From Campylobacterota bacterium (lineage in GTDB: Bacteria; Campylobacterota; Campylobacteria; Campylobacterales; Sulfurovaceae), in NCBI GenBank assembly GCA_003646505.1, contig QMKT01000005.1, positions 1 through 22,473 of the forward strand: a DNA stretch of 22,473 nt, written 5' to 3'. Both the position numbers and the translations under genes were made by a program. Within the stretch, counting starts at the first letter, position 1. Each line of letters begins with the position of its first letter. Positions 1 to 7,351 of the stretch are shown piece by piece. The notes under the pieces are model-generated. The model saw nothing but the letters and a program-made list of their open reading frames with translations. It was not told the origin of the DNA and did not search any database.

Positions 1-504
1 GAAATTCGTTTTAACCTTTTTCCAGGTATGGGAGCTTATAGTTTTTTAGCAAGAATGCATGGCATACAAACTGCTGAAGACCTCATTACAAGTGGTAAAA
101 TATATAGTGCTGCAGAGTTACATGAGCTAAACATTGTTAATCACTTAGTCAAAGACGGTACAGGTGTGGAAAAAACCAAACAATTTATGAAAAAACATAG
201 TCGTCATTTTAATGGCATGCAGGCAATTCAAAAAGTACAACAGCGATATAAACCCGTATCTTATGATGAGCTTATGGATATCACAAAGATCTGGGTGGAT
301 ACAGCTTTACAATTAACAGATATTGACCTTAGAACCATGCAGCGTTTAGTTGCGGTACAAAATAATAAAAATATAAACGATTTTAAATTGCGCACACATT
401 ACGACCGTAGAATAGATTTGGGAGACACAGCATTCCCTTTGATGGATACCAAAAGTAATATTATAAACAAAGATCGGCGAAAGTCTGATAAAAGACGTAC
501 ATAA
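1..504 (+). CDS. rpfF: RpfF-like crotonase, DSF synthase family (3' part only)
   Basis: The reading frame is open from base 1, so the gene begins before the window; about 167 C-terminal residues are visible. The stretch FPGMGAYSFLAR, then YSAAEL and later WVDTALQLTDIDLRTMQRLV match, from memory, the C-terminal half of Xanthomonas RpfF. That enzyme is a crotonase-fold protein with dehydratase and thioesterase activity that makes the cis-2-unsaturated fatty acid signal DSF in the cytoplasm. The first visible codon (GAA, Glu) aligns with the second catalytic glutamate of RpfF (Glu161); the first (Glu141, in GGGFE) would lie outside the window. About 45 residues follow the usual family end, finishing in a basic tail rich in DRR-like pairs (DRRKSDKRR). 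A HAD gene follows after 4 bases. A generic enoyl-CoA hydratase is possible, but the WVDTA/LRTM region favours the RpfF group. Confidence 0.75.
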   Translation, partial: EIRFNLFPGMGAYSFLARMHGIQTAEDLITSGKIYSAAELHELNIVNHLVKDGTGVEKTKQFMKKHSRHFNGMQAIQKVQQRYKPVSYDELMDITKIWVDTALQLTDIDLRTMQRLVAVQNNKNINDFKLRTHYDRRIDLGDTAFPLMDTKSNIINKDRRKSDKRRT

Positions 505-508
505 CTTT

Positions 509-1336
509 ATGAAGCCTATCTACATTACTGACCTAGACCATACCTTTTTACGTTCAGATCTTAGCATCAGCGATTTTTCTGCTAATGTTTGGAATGAGAA
601 AGCCAAAGACACCATCATGTCTGTAGCCACAGCACGAAGCTTCCAAAAATCTCAGGAACTCCTTAAAAAACTACAGATAAATGCACCAATGATACTCCTT
701 GATGGTGCCATCATCATCACACCTGAACGTAAAGTGATCACGCTTAAGACCATAGGAAAAGAGATAGGTGATGCCATCGTAGATGTTGGACTTCAATTTG
801 ACATAGATCCATTCGTTATAGGTGTTAAAGATAAGGAACTCAATGAAGCCTTCCTCTACCCAAGAAAATTAAACGATTACCAAAAAAATGTACTTAAAGG
901 CTACAAAGATGACCCACGTATGCAGTTCAATCCTGACAATCGTACGATGGAACAAAACCTAAAGATAGTCTACTTTGGCTACGAAACGCAACTACGTCCA
1001 CTCTACGAAGAAATAGTTAAAATATTTGGCAAGACCATAGAAGCAAAACTTTCACCCGAAAAATACGGAGGCGGATACTTCCTTACCCTTCTTCACCCTG
1101 AAGGAGATAAAGCCCATGCACTGAATAAAGTCATGGAATATCTGAAACGTGAGCCATCAGATATTACGGTATTTGGAGATTCTGTCAATGATATAGGTAT
1201 GTTTAAACTTGCAGGAACTTCTGTGGCTGTATCTAATGCTTTGGATGAAGTGAAAGCAGTAGCAGACGTTGTGTTACCTCATTCTAATGATGAGGACGGG
1301 GTGGCAAAATATCTGAAAGCATTACATGGCCAATAG
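509..1336 (+). CDS. HAD-superfamily phosphatase, Cof-like (type IIB)
   Basis: This is a 275-residue predicted cytoplasmic hydrolase of small phosphorylated metabolites. Motif I is near the N-terminus (TDLDHTFL, the DxDxT nucleophile and acid). Motif II is ATAR, motif III is the Lys of GDKAHAL, and motif IV is FGDSVNDIGMF near the C-terminus. The long insert between motifs II and III is the C2-type cap of Cof and trehalose- or sucrose-phosphatase relatives, which sets substrate choice. The start lies 4 bases after the rpfF-like stop with no strong ribosome binding site, so translation is probably coupled to that gene. The substrate cannot be read from sequence. It ends 18 bases from the convergent recycling operon, where a MurNAc-6-phosphate phosphatase would be welcome. 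MupP, however, is a different HAD subtype, so I do not assign that role. Confidence 0.85.
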   Translation: MKPIYITDLDHTFLRSDLSISDFSANVWNEKAKDTIMSVATARSFQKSQELLKKLQINAPMILLDGAIIITPERKVITLKTIGKEIGDAIVDVGLQFDIDPFVIGVKDKELNEAFLYPRKLNDYQKNVLKGYKDDPRMQFNPDNRTMEQNLKIVYFGYETQLRPLYEEIVKIFGKTIEAKLSPEKYGGGYFLTLLHPEGDKAHALNKVMEYLKREPSDITVFGDSVNDIGMFKLAGTSVAVSNALDEVKAVADVVLPHSNDEDGVAKYLKALHGQ

Positions 1337-1354
1337 AACGTAAAAGTTATTTTA

Positions 1355-1597
1355 TTATTTTTTTTCGTTTTTGGTATTACAATCTGAATTAATATCACAA
1401 TAACGTCTTTTAAAAATAAACTTATGTATCAGGTCTTTAATCATCAGTGCTAAACAAAACACCCATAAAAGATCCATAATAATGTTAGGTTTATATTCAA
1501 GACCGTAGAAAAGTAGAGGCCATCCTATAAGGATAATATACTTCATATAGTAGAAAAAAAGTATTCCTACTCCGTAAATTTCTTTAAAAATCTTCAT
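1355..1597 (-). CDS. small membrane protein of unknown function
   Basis: An 80-residue protein with two hydrophobic stretches (roughly residues 8-30 and 37-54), followed by a basic segment (HKFIFKRRY) and a polar tail with two cysteines. The positive charge after the second helix suggests both ends face the cytoplasm. It starts 21 bases after the murU stop on the same strand, so it is probably the last gene of the anmK-murU operon. An AAAGAAA stretch just before the ATG is a weak ribosome binding site. I recognise no family. It is too short to be the missing AmgK kinase. Confidence 0.6.
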   Translation of the reverse strand: MKIFKEIYGVGILFFYYMKYIILIGWPLLFYGLEYKPNIIMDLLWVFCLALMIKDLIHKFIFKRRYCDINSDCNTKNEKK

Positions 1598-1618
1598 TTT
1601 CTTTAAGCCCTAAAGTTA

Positions 1619-2287
1619 TTAATAGCTATTGAGTAACTGTGCATTCAAAAGCTCAAGCCTTTCAGGTGTTCCTATGTCCAACCATTCGCCTTCGTAGAGT
1701 TCACCCGTTACCTTTCCCTCTTTCATTGCCGCTCTAAGCAAAGGAGCTAAAGCGGATTTACCATAGGATATACCTTCAAAAAGTTTTGGAGAGTAGTAGC
1801 CTATACCAGAAAATGTATATTGTTTGTTATCTACCACTCTTTGACCATCTAAAGCAAAATCTCCTTCGGGGTTGTGTTCTGGGTTAGGCACAAGGATTAA
1901 ATGGGCTAAAATACCATCTGCAAGTTTTCTGTGGTATTGAAAATCATAGTCTGTAAAAATGTCTCCATTTAAGACTAAAAATGTTTCATCTCCAAGAATC
2001 GGTAAAGCTTTTACTATACCTCCAGCACTCTCAAGTGCCCCCTCTTCTTGTTCGTCAGAGTAGGTAATGTTCACTCCCCATCCTGAACCATCTCCCAATG
2101 CTTCAGGTATCTGATAACCCAAGTGTGCAATGTTAATAACAAGATCTTTAAAGTCATCATGCGCCAGGCGTTCAATGTGCCATAATATAAGAGGTATCCC
2201 TCCTACTTTCAATAAAGGTTTAGGTGTTGTATCTGTAAGTGGCTTCATACGTGTACCGAGACCTGCCGCAAGTATCATTGCTTTCAT
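1619..2287 (-). CDS. murU: N-acetylmuramate alpha-1-phosphate uridylyltransferase
   Basis: MurU transfers UMP from UTP to MurNAc-1-phosphate, giving UDP-MurNAc and bypassing de novo synthesis (and fosfomycin) in the recycling route known from Pseudomonas. The 222-residue length is that of the family. The N-terminus carries the nucleotidyltransferase signature MILAAGLGTRMKPLT followed by PKPLL. Also visible are ESAGGIVKALPILG, the metal-binding VLNGDIFTDYDF and a C-terminal LLRAAM...VTGELY...WLDIGTPERL, all close to Pseudomonas MurU as I remember it. It lies 40 bases after anmK on the same strand. The usual partner kinase AmgK, which often adjoins murU, is not in this window, so the supply of MurNAc-1-phosphate must be encoded elsewhere. 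Another sugar-1-phosphate nucleotidyltransferase is possible but less likely. Confidence 0.85.
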   Translation of the reverse strand: MKAMILAAGLGTRMKPLTDTTPKPLLKVGGIPLILWHIERLAHDDFKDLVINIAHLGYQIPEALGDGSGWGVNITYSDEQEEGALESAGGIVKALPILGDETFLVLNGDIFTDYDFQYHRKLADGILAHLILVPNPEHNPEGDFALDGQRVVDNKQYTFSGIGYYSPKLFEGISYGKSALAPLLRAAMKEGKVTGELYEGEWLDIGTPERLELLNAQLLNSY

Positions 2288-2327
2288 TATTTGTTCCTTT
2301 TATTAATCAAAAAATATCTCATCTAAT

Positions 2328-3413
2328 TTACTCATATATCCCACCCAATATTGCATTATCCCTAGCGCCAGTGACATCTTTTAAATTGACTTTCTCTTTA
2401 TGTATGCGTTTGTATGCAAGCCAGGCAAAGGTCATAGCCTCTATCTCATCTGAGTTTTCAGCTATAGCTACTTCTACATTAGGAGTAAGTACTTTGATAC
2501 GCTCAACTAAGAAACTGTTTTTAGATCCACCACCACATAACATGACAATATCTCTGTTAAAACGCAGTACTTCATTGGAAATACTTAGTGCTGTAAGTTC
2601 GAGCAGTGTGCGTTGAACATCTTCAGGATTATGTGTTATTCCACTAAGGTATCTTTGCAACCATGCTTTGTTAAATTTCTCTCTGCCAGTACTTTTAGGG
2701 TATGCCTGTTCAAAATAACTATCAGACATCATGTTATCTAAAAGTACATAATCCACAGTACCACTCTTTGCCCACACGCCGTCTTGATCATAAGATGTAC
2801 CTTGATGCTCTGCTATCCACATATCAAGTAGTACATTTCCACAGCCTGTATCATATCCTATAAGTTTGTTATCCAAAACAGTAATGTTTGCCATACCACC
2901 AATATTTACAATAGAGACAGCATTATTGATATTATTAAATATAAATTCATGAAAAGCAGGGGCGAAAGGGGCGCCCTGACCACCAAGAGCAATATCTTTA
3001 CGTCTAAAGTCAGCCACAACAGGTATGCTTGTCTTCGCAGTCAGAATGTTAGGGTCTCCCAATTGCATAGAAAATGGAAACTTTCCCGTAGGTACATGCC
3101 AAAGTGTCTGACCATGTGAACCTATGGCTGTCACACTTGAAGGATCAATACTTTCACGTATCAACAATGCACCCACAGCCTGAGTGAATAACAAACCTAA
3201 ACGGTGGTCTAACTGCCCCACTTCTTCCAATCTGTTTTTCCCCTCGATCATTGTCAAGATGTCTGATCTTAATTCTAGAGGTATAGGGTATTCAAGTGAA
3301 GAGACAAGTCTACATGTTGTAGCATCTATCTCGCAGAGCACAACATCTACACCATCAAGTGAGGTACCTGACATAATGCCGATGTAGTGTTCTTTTTGCA
3401 TAACGCTTTCCAT
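2328..3413 (-). CDS. anmK: anhydro-N-acetylmuramic acid kinase
   Basis: AnmK opens the 1,6-anhydro ring of anhydro-MurNAc and phosphorylates it with ATP to MurNAc-6-phosphate in the cytoplasm, a step of peptidoglycan recycling. The family signature IGIMSGTSLDGVDVVL is at the N-terminus; IGSHGQTLWH, DFRRKDIALGGQGAP, NIGGMANIT, YDTGCGNVLLD and the C-terminal MLCGGGSKNSFL follow in family order. The length fits. Two starts are possible. The one given adds four residues (MESV) and has AGAGG right next to the ATG. An internal ATG at 3401 gives MQKEHYIGIMSG, matches the usual family N-terminus, and has GGAAAG at better spacing. I slightly prefer 3401. It heads an operon with murU and a small membrane protein. 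Confidence 0.93.
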   Translation of the reverse strand: MESVMQKEHYIGIMSGTSLDGVDVVLCEIDATTCRLVSSLEYPIPLELRSDILTMIEGKNRLEEVGQLDHRLGLLFTQAVGALLIRESIDPSSVTAIGSHGQTLWHVPTGKFPFSMQLGDPNILTAKTSIPVVADFRRKDIALGGQGAPFAPAFHEFIFNNINNAVSIVNIGGMANITVLDNKLIGYDTGCGNVLLDMWIAEHQGTSYDQDGVWAKSGTVDYVLLDNMMSDSYFEQAYPKSTGREKFNKAWLQRYLSGITHNPEDVQRTLLELTALSISNEVLRFNRDIVMLCGGGSKNSFLVERIKVLTPNVEVAIAENSDEIEAMTFAWLAYKRIHKEKVNLKDVTGARDNAILGGIYE

Positions 3414-3468
3414 CCTCTATTTTAGGGGTTCTATCCTATAAGTTTACCCTCTTCTATCTCAAAGATGC

Positions 3469-3496
3469 TTGACATAGCATTGATATACGTTACAAT
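3469..3496 (+). promoter_or_regulatory. sigma-70 type promoter of the cysteine-rich protein gene
   Basis: TTGACA at 3469-3474 and TACAAT at 3491-3496 are separated by 16 bases. Transcription would start near 3503, about 20 bases before the gene. A ribosome binding site AAGGAA (3515-3520) sits 5 bases before the ATG at 3526. Confidence 0.65.
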
Positions 3497-3525
3497 ACAG
3501 TTCTTCATGCAGATAAGGAATACAA

Positions 3526-3942
3526 ATGTCATACTCTGAATGGTTTTACTCTCATGGCGAAAAGCATAAAGCTATTATGGATAAACTTACCCGCTTGAGT
3601 GTGGATGAAGTCATCACCTACTTTAGGTTTGATAATATGGTAAAAAATGAACCAGACTTTTGCCCTCTCTATAAAGAAAATAAAAAATGCCATGATATAC
3701 CGGAACTTAACTGCTACCTTTGTGCCTGTCCCAATTTTAAATTTAGAGATAAAGGATTTAGCATGAGGGGAGATAAAATGCTCTTTTCAGTTTGCAATAT
3801 AAACTCAAAAGAGGGAGGAGAGTTCATTGGTGACGATGCCATCCATCAAGACTGTTCAAAATGTCATATACCCCACCATGAGTCCTACATTAGAAAAATA
3901 TTCGACAGAGACTGGTTTGAGATCATGGAAAGTGTATGTTAA
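3526..3942 (+). CDS. cysteine-rich small-domain (zinc-finger-like) protein
   Basis: A 138-residue protein with no signal peptide or membrane segment. Its cysteines are C46, C55, C63, C66, C68, then C90, C110 and C113, with His-rich HIPHH after the last pair. The order C-x8-C ... NCYLCACP ... DCSKCHIPHHESYI resembles the Pfam 'cysteine-rich small domain' (PF04071, zf-like), as I recall it: NCLFCYCPL followed by DCSNC.xPH. Such a pattern should bind zinc or possibly an iron-sulfur cluster; no function is established that I know of. Residues 1-40 are outside that domain and match nothing I recognise. It is monocistronic, divergent from anmK, with its own promoter and a good ribosome binding site. 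It converges on the toxin gene 30 bases downstream. Confidence 0.75.
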   Translation: MSYSEWFYSHGEKHKAIMDKLTRLSVDEVITYFRFDNMVKNEPDFCPLYKENKKCHDIPELNCYLCACPNFKFRDKGFSMRGDKMLFSVCNINSKEGGEFIGDDAIHQDCSKCHIPHHESYIRKIFDRDWFEIMESVC

Positions 3943-3972
3943 TAGAATTAAAATATTTTAGGTATTTTTTAC

Positions 3973-4236
3973 TTATTCATAAATCTCTTTACGATGCCCT
4001 ACACGTATAATAGTAATAATCAACTCGTCATCTTTTATTTGAAAAACAACTCTATACTGATTGACTCTAAGTCTAAACTTACCTTCATGTCCACCTTTTA
4101 AAGGCTTAATGTTATTTTTAAGTACATCCGGGTTTTCAACTAATAGTATGAGTTTCTTTTTAATTCGCTTCTGAACTACAGAGTCAAGCTTTTTAAACTC
4201 TTTCTTCGCAGATGTTAAAAAAACCAGTGAGTACAT
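3973..4236 (-). CDS. RelE/ParE-superfamily toxin
   Basis: An 87-residue basic protein of the RelE fold; RelE members are mRNA interferases that cut mRNA in the ribosome, while ParE members poison gyrase. The N-terminus YSLVFLTSAKKEFKKLD and the two long helices with KRIKKKL are typical. The KPLKGGHEGKFRLRVNQYRVVFQI strand region and the final IIRVGHRKEIYE follow, where RelE has its catalytic Lys/Arg and C-terminal Tyr. The start codon overlaps the antitoxin stop by one base (TAATG), so the toxin is translated after its antitoxin. Presence of the basic residues and final Tyr favours RNase-type RelE over ParE, but this is not decisive. Confidence 0.88.
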   Translation of the reverse strand: MYSLVFLTSAKKEFKKLDSVVQKRIKKKLILLVENPDVLKNNIKPLKGGHEGKFRLRVNQYRVVFQIKDDELIITIIRVGHRKEIYE

Positions 4237-4463
4237 TAAAGTCCAAGCTCTTTAAAAACTTCTTCAGCAGGTATTACCTTCTCTTTTCCACTTTTTATAT
4301 CATCAATTCTTTTATCTGCTATTTTTGCATCTAAATAATCAAAATACATTGCAAGTGCATTTTCAACGATATGACTTTTCTTCTCATGTAATTCTTCTGA
4401 GACTTCATTTAACTCATCAATGATAAAGTCTGATACAGTAAATGTACTTCTTATCTTTTGCAT
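4236..4463 (-). CDS. ribbon-helix-helix antitoxin of the RelE-type pair
   Basis: I place the start at 4463 (75 residues, beginning MQKIRSTFTVSDFIIDEL). An AAAGGAG ribosome binding site (bases 4469-4475) lies 5 bases upstream, whereas the upstream in-frame ATG at 4505 would put 14 extra residues across the palindromic operator. The N-terminal KIRSTFTVSDFIIDELNEVSEEL...KSHIVENALAMYFDYLD is a RelB/CopG-like ribbon-helix-helix fold that dimerises and binds DNA. The acidic C-terminal tail (PAEEVFKELGL) should wrap and neutralise the toxin. It stops one base into the toxin ATG. It probably represses its own promoter through the palindrome immediately upstream. Confidence 0.87.
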   Translation of the reverse strand: MQKIRSTFTVSDFIIDELNEVSEELHEKKSHIVENALAMYFDYLDAKIADKRIDDIKSGKEKVIPAEEVFKELGL

Positions 4464-4475
4464 AGTCACTCCTTT

Positions 4476-4495
4476 ATTCATATAATTATATGAAT
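4476..4495. promoter_or_regulatory. perfect 20-bp palindromic operator of the toxin-antitoxin operon
   Basis: ATTCATATAATTATATGAAT is its own exact reverse complement. It ends immediately before the antitoxin ribosome binding site and contains a TATAAT on the antitoxin strand. A second TATAAT on that strand lies just upstream (4499-4504). Ribbon-helix-helix antitoxins commonly bind such palindromes, so this is the likely autoregulatory site covering the transcription or translation start. Confidence 0.7.
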
Positions 4496-4529
4496 GATTA
4501 TACATAACTATACTTAAGTAGGTACAAGA

Positions 4530-6050
4530 CTAAGAATGATATGTATCCTTACTCTTCCCACTCATCATCACCCCAAACGCCACTACAGTCCCACCAAGTA
4601 TCTGCCAGGCAAACCCCAGATTGAAGTCAAATACTGCCCCTAAAACATAAGGCTGAAGTAACAATACAGTCATAAACCCACCTACTAAAGCAAGGGGCAC
4701 AGTCATAGCATTCCCACGTTTTGTAAATATAGCTGCTCCAAACACGCCAAGCAGTCCTGTATAGGCAAATGCCATCACACCAAGGGCAAAGCTAAGCAGT
4801 GGCAGTTCAGTGTAACGCTGCCAGTAGAATGAGAGCATAGCCATAAGTGAGAGTGCTACAGCGAAAAAGAGAACAGCATTACGCCCTGCTTTAACAAAGT
4901 GCATTTCATCCGCATCAGATCTTTTCTGCTTCCAAGGCTTATAAAGGTCTTCAATCGCCACTGATGACATAGCACCAAGTACAGAGTTAGAACTGGACAA
5001 GGCAGCCGCTACAGCTCCTACGGTGACAAGTCCTCTCATACCTTCTGGCATCTCATGCAAAATATAGTACATAAATATCGTTATCTTTTCACCTTCAAAT
5101 TTCTGTACCACTTCTGTACTCAGACCTGAGAGTTCTGGATGTTGGTAAAAAAGGTAGAGTAGTAAACCGATCATCAAAAAAAGTATGGCTACAGGAATAG
5201 TAAGGTAGATACTCAGCATCAAAGAGTTTTGTGCTTCTTTTGCATTTTTACAAGTAAGCGCTCTTTGTGTCATATCCTGGTCTAAACCATAGGCTGCAAT
5301 ATTTAAAAGTAACCATCCACCCAATAAAGCCCAAACAGAAAATCCACCTGACATTGACCAGTCAAGCAGTTGTAATTTATTGTCTTCTTGTAGGGTAGAA
5401 ATGATCGTGCTAAAATCTGTGTCTATCGTAAAATACAAATACACAAGTACGGCGATCCCTGCCCCTATATAGGTAATAGCTTGAATAATATCTGAGAAAA
5501 TAACCGATTTCACTCCACCAAAATATGCATATGCCAATGCACCCAGCATCAAAATACCTATAGATATAGCAACATGAGAAGGTGTGATGTCTAAAAATAG
5601 TATCATTGAAATGGCCAAGGCACCTATGTAGAGTCTTGCTCCCGATGCAAAAAGACGACCGATGAGAAACATGATCCCAGCCTGTTTTTTGGCAGACTCA
5701 CCATAACGTTTTTCAAGCAGTTCATACACAGTGACTGCGTTAATAGCATAAAAACGCGGGATGAGTACTTTAGCTACAAATATCACGGCTAAAAAGGCTG
5801 AGATATAAAAGCCAATGAATGTAAGATCTTTTCCATAAGAGTATTCAGGACCTCCAAGAAAAGTAGCTGCTGACTGTGAAGTGGCAAGTACGGAGATGGC
5901 TACTGCAAACATAGGAACAGAATTCCCACCAACAAAATAGTCACGTGTACTCTTAACCTTTACACGAGACAGAAGCACCGAGGTAACGGTTAATACTAGA
6001 AAATACGCAGCAAAGATACCCCAGTCTAAAGTAGAGAAAGCAGAGTTCAT
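4530..6050 (-). CDS. sodium:solute symporter (SSS family)
   Basis: A 506-residue inner-membrane protein with about 13 hydrophobic helices, the usual topology of the SSS/SLC5 family, which uses sodium entry to import small organic solutes. The N-terminus has the family's YFVGGNSVPMFAVAISVLATSQSAATFLGGPEYSYG region, then YELLEKRYG, YAYFGGVKSVIFSDIIQ and NIAAYGLDQDMTQRALTCKNAKEAQ. The middle holds the conserved AAALSSSNSVLGAMSSVAIEDLYKP. Its start overlaps the stop of the amidase gene by one base (TAATG), so the two are translationally coupled. That, and anmK/murU nearby, suggest the solute is an amino sugar or peptide released from peptidoglycan. This is an inference; the substrate cannot be read from the protein. 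Confidence 0.9.
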   Translation of the reverse strand: MNSAFSTLDWGIFAAYFLVLTVTSVLLSRVKVKSTRDYFVGGNSVPMFAVAISVLATSQSAATFLGGPEYSYGKDLTFIGFYISAFLAVIFVAKVLIPRFYAINAVTVYELLEKRYGESAKKQAGIMFLIGRLFASGARLYIGALAISMILFLDITPSHVAISIGILMLGALAYAYFGGVKSVIFSDIIQAITYIGAGIAVLVYLYFTIDTDFSTIISTLQEDNKLQLLDWSMSGGFSVWALLGGWLLLNIAAYGLDQDMTQRALTCKNAKEAQNSLMLSIYLTIPVAILFLMIGLLLYLFYQHPELSGLSTEVVQKFEGEKITIFMYYILHEMPEGMRGLVTVGAVAAALSSSNSVLGAMSSVAIEDLYKPWKQKRSDADEMHFVKAGRNAVLFFAVALSLMAMLSFYWQRYTELPLLSFALGVMAFAYTGLLGVFGAAIFTKRGNAMTVPLALVGGFMTVLLLQPYVLGAVFDFNLGFAWQILGGTVVAFGVMMSGKSKDTYHS

Positions 6051-6772
6051 TATTTACCTTTAGGAGCGCGTTTAAGTCCTAAATATTTAGTCTTACTGTG
6101 TACTTTATCCATAAATGCATCACCCGGATCATTTTTCACTGTTCTGTACCCTTTGTCTTTTTCAAGCCAGAGAGATGTTTTCTCCATTTGTCTATACTCA
6201 TGGTGCCCTACCAAATATGTGATACTCGGATATTTTGCTTTTAAATATTCTACCAGAACAATGTTCGCCTGTACTTGTGCAAAGGTAAGATCATCTTTAC
6301 TGTTTCCTTTACCTCCCACATTTTCTATGCCTATACTTGAATAGTTAAGTCCTATGACATGCCGTGCCATCCAGTTTTCAGGCATAAGACGGTAGATAGT
6401 TCCATCACGTGCAACAAGAAACTGCGAAGAGACATTAAGCAAAGATGCTTTGGCAATGTCTTTTCTGTCAGTCAATAACTTCTGAGGTTCTAAACGTTTA
6501 AATGATTTGTCAAGACTCATCTCAGCTGTCCAATGCAGCAAAATGATCTTAGGCGTTATTTCAATATTTTCAACATCCATTCCATAATGAGACTTGATAT
6601 ACGATTTAGTCATAGCAATACGCTCGGGGCCAAAGTCTATAGGTTTATCAATGATCTTAAGTTCAAAAGGTGATTGTATGGGTTTCGTGGTGCAAACCAA
6701 AGGTTTTGGTTCTTCATTGCCACAGGCAGTAAGTGTAAGAAGGGTCAGTGATAAAAGTAATGGTTTATACAT
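6050..6772 (-). CDS. N-acetylmuramoyl-L-alanine amidase, lipoprotein (Amidase_2 type)
   Basis: A 240-residue zinc amidase that should cut the bond between MurNAc and the L-alanine of the stem peptide. Residues 1-17 are a lipoprotein signal (LTLTAC, lipidated Cys17), so it acts outside the cytoplasm, like AmiD and unlike cytoplasmic AmpD. The Amidase_2 features are His80 in ILLHWTAE, SIGIE with Glu150, GHH at 189-191, and Lys213/Asp215 in VKNDPG. The segment between the GHH and DPG motifs is longer than in AmpD. The stop overlaps the symporter start (TAATG). The upstream neighbour is 27 bases away on the same strand, so it may be read from the hemL operon. Confidence 0.88.
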   Translation of the reverse strand: MYKPLLLSLTLLTLTACGNEEPKPLVCTTKPIQSPFELKIIDKPIDFGPERIAMTKSYIKSHYGMDVENIEITPKIILLHWTAEMSLDKSFKRLEPQKLLTDRKDIAKASLLNVSSQFLVARDGTIYRLMPENWMARHVIGLNYSSIGIENVGGKGNSKDDLTFAQVQANIVLVEYLKAKYPSITYLVGHHEYRQMEKTSLWLEKDKGYRTVKNDPGDAFMDKVHSKTKYLGLKRAPKGK

Positions 6773-6799
6773 CCAATAAGTCCTAAGTTATAGTTGGAC

Positions 6800-7351
6800 T
6801 TATTGTAGCGTATCTTCTGTTTGGCTTTCTTTGTTAGACAGGAGAACAAACACAACAACTAACATAGGCATGGAAAGCGCCAATACATAAGAAGGTACCT
6901 GTAACAATTCATGACGATTCAAATAGAGAAAACCTAAAATTAAAACAATATACGCTGCTATACGATAAAGTGAAAGTGCTGTTTTTGCATCTTTGATCGT
7001 TTGACTAAGTGTTCGAGAATTTTTTTTACTTTTTTGACGTTCATCTTTTACTACATCTACTAAAGACTTATCATCTTCTTCTGTCACCTCTTCACTATAA
7101 AGGTCATAAGGGTCTTCCAGTTTGTCTATGACATCCCGAGAGTCATCTATAGTAACTAGGTCTAGTTCTACTCTGGCGTCCACCATACGTTTATAACTCT
7201 TCATAGACGCCAGCATCACTAAAGATGCCGATATAAAGCCAAATTGGGTATTCCAGAGTGTTTTGATATCAAAAAATATGATAGAAATTAATATGATGAC
7301 AACATCAACTATTAGAAGCGCTTTAAGCATTTGAAGCGTCAATTTACTCAT
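6800..7351 (-). CDS. conserved membrane protein next to the AtpZ/AtpI-like gene
   Basis: I choose the start at 7351 (MSKLTLQMLKALLIVD), overlapping the end of the upstream gene by 8 bases (ATGAGTAA). The run ATGATGATG offers two alternative starts 3 and 6 bases earlier, and GAAG lies at good spacing for the third. A longer start at 7423 would lie wholly inside the upstream gene and adds a non-hydrophobic leader. The 183-residue product has a hydrophobic hairpin at the N-terminus (about residues 10-50). A central acidic and charged region follows (SEEVTEEDDKS...DERQKSKKNS), then two C-terminal membrane helices ending in a charged tail. The charged middle is probably cytoplasmic. I recall an integral membrane protein of unknown function beside hemL in other Campylobacterota. 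Confidence 0.72.
   Translation of the reverse strand: MSKLTLQMLKALLIVDVVIILISIIFFDIKTLWNTQFGFISASLVMLASMKSYKRMVDARVELDLVTIDDSRDVIDKLEDPYDLYSEEVTEEDDKSLVDVVKDERQKSKKNSRTLSQTIKDAKTALSLYRIAAYIVLILGFLYLNRHELLQVPSYVLALSMPMLVVVFVLLSNKESQTEDTLQ

Noticed and set aside
509..1336. Assignment of the HAD protein as MupP
   Set aside because: The cap type and motif spacing are Cof-like (type IIB) while MupP belongs to another HAD group; only proximity supports the idea.
2239..2616. 125-residue open frame on the + strand
   Set aside because: It is antisense to the ends of murU and anmK, which are both strongly supported, and its protein is low-complexity and unlike any family.
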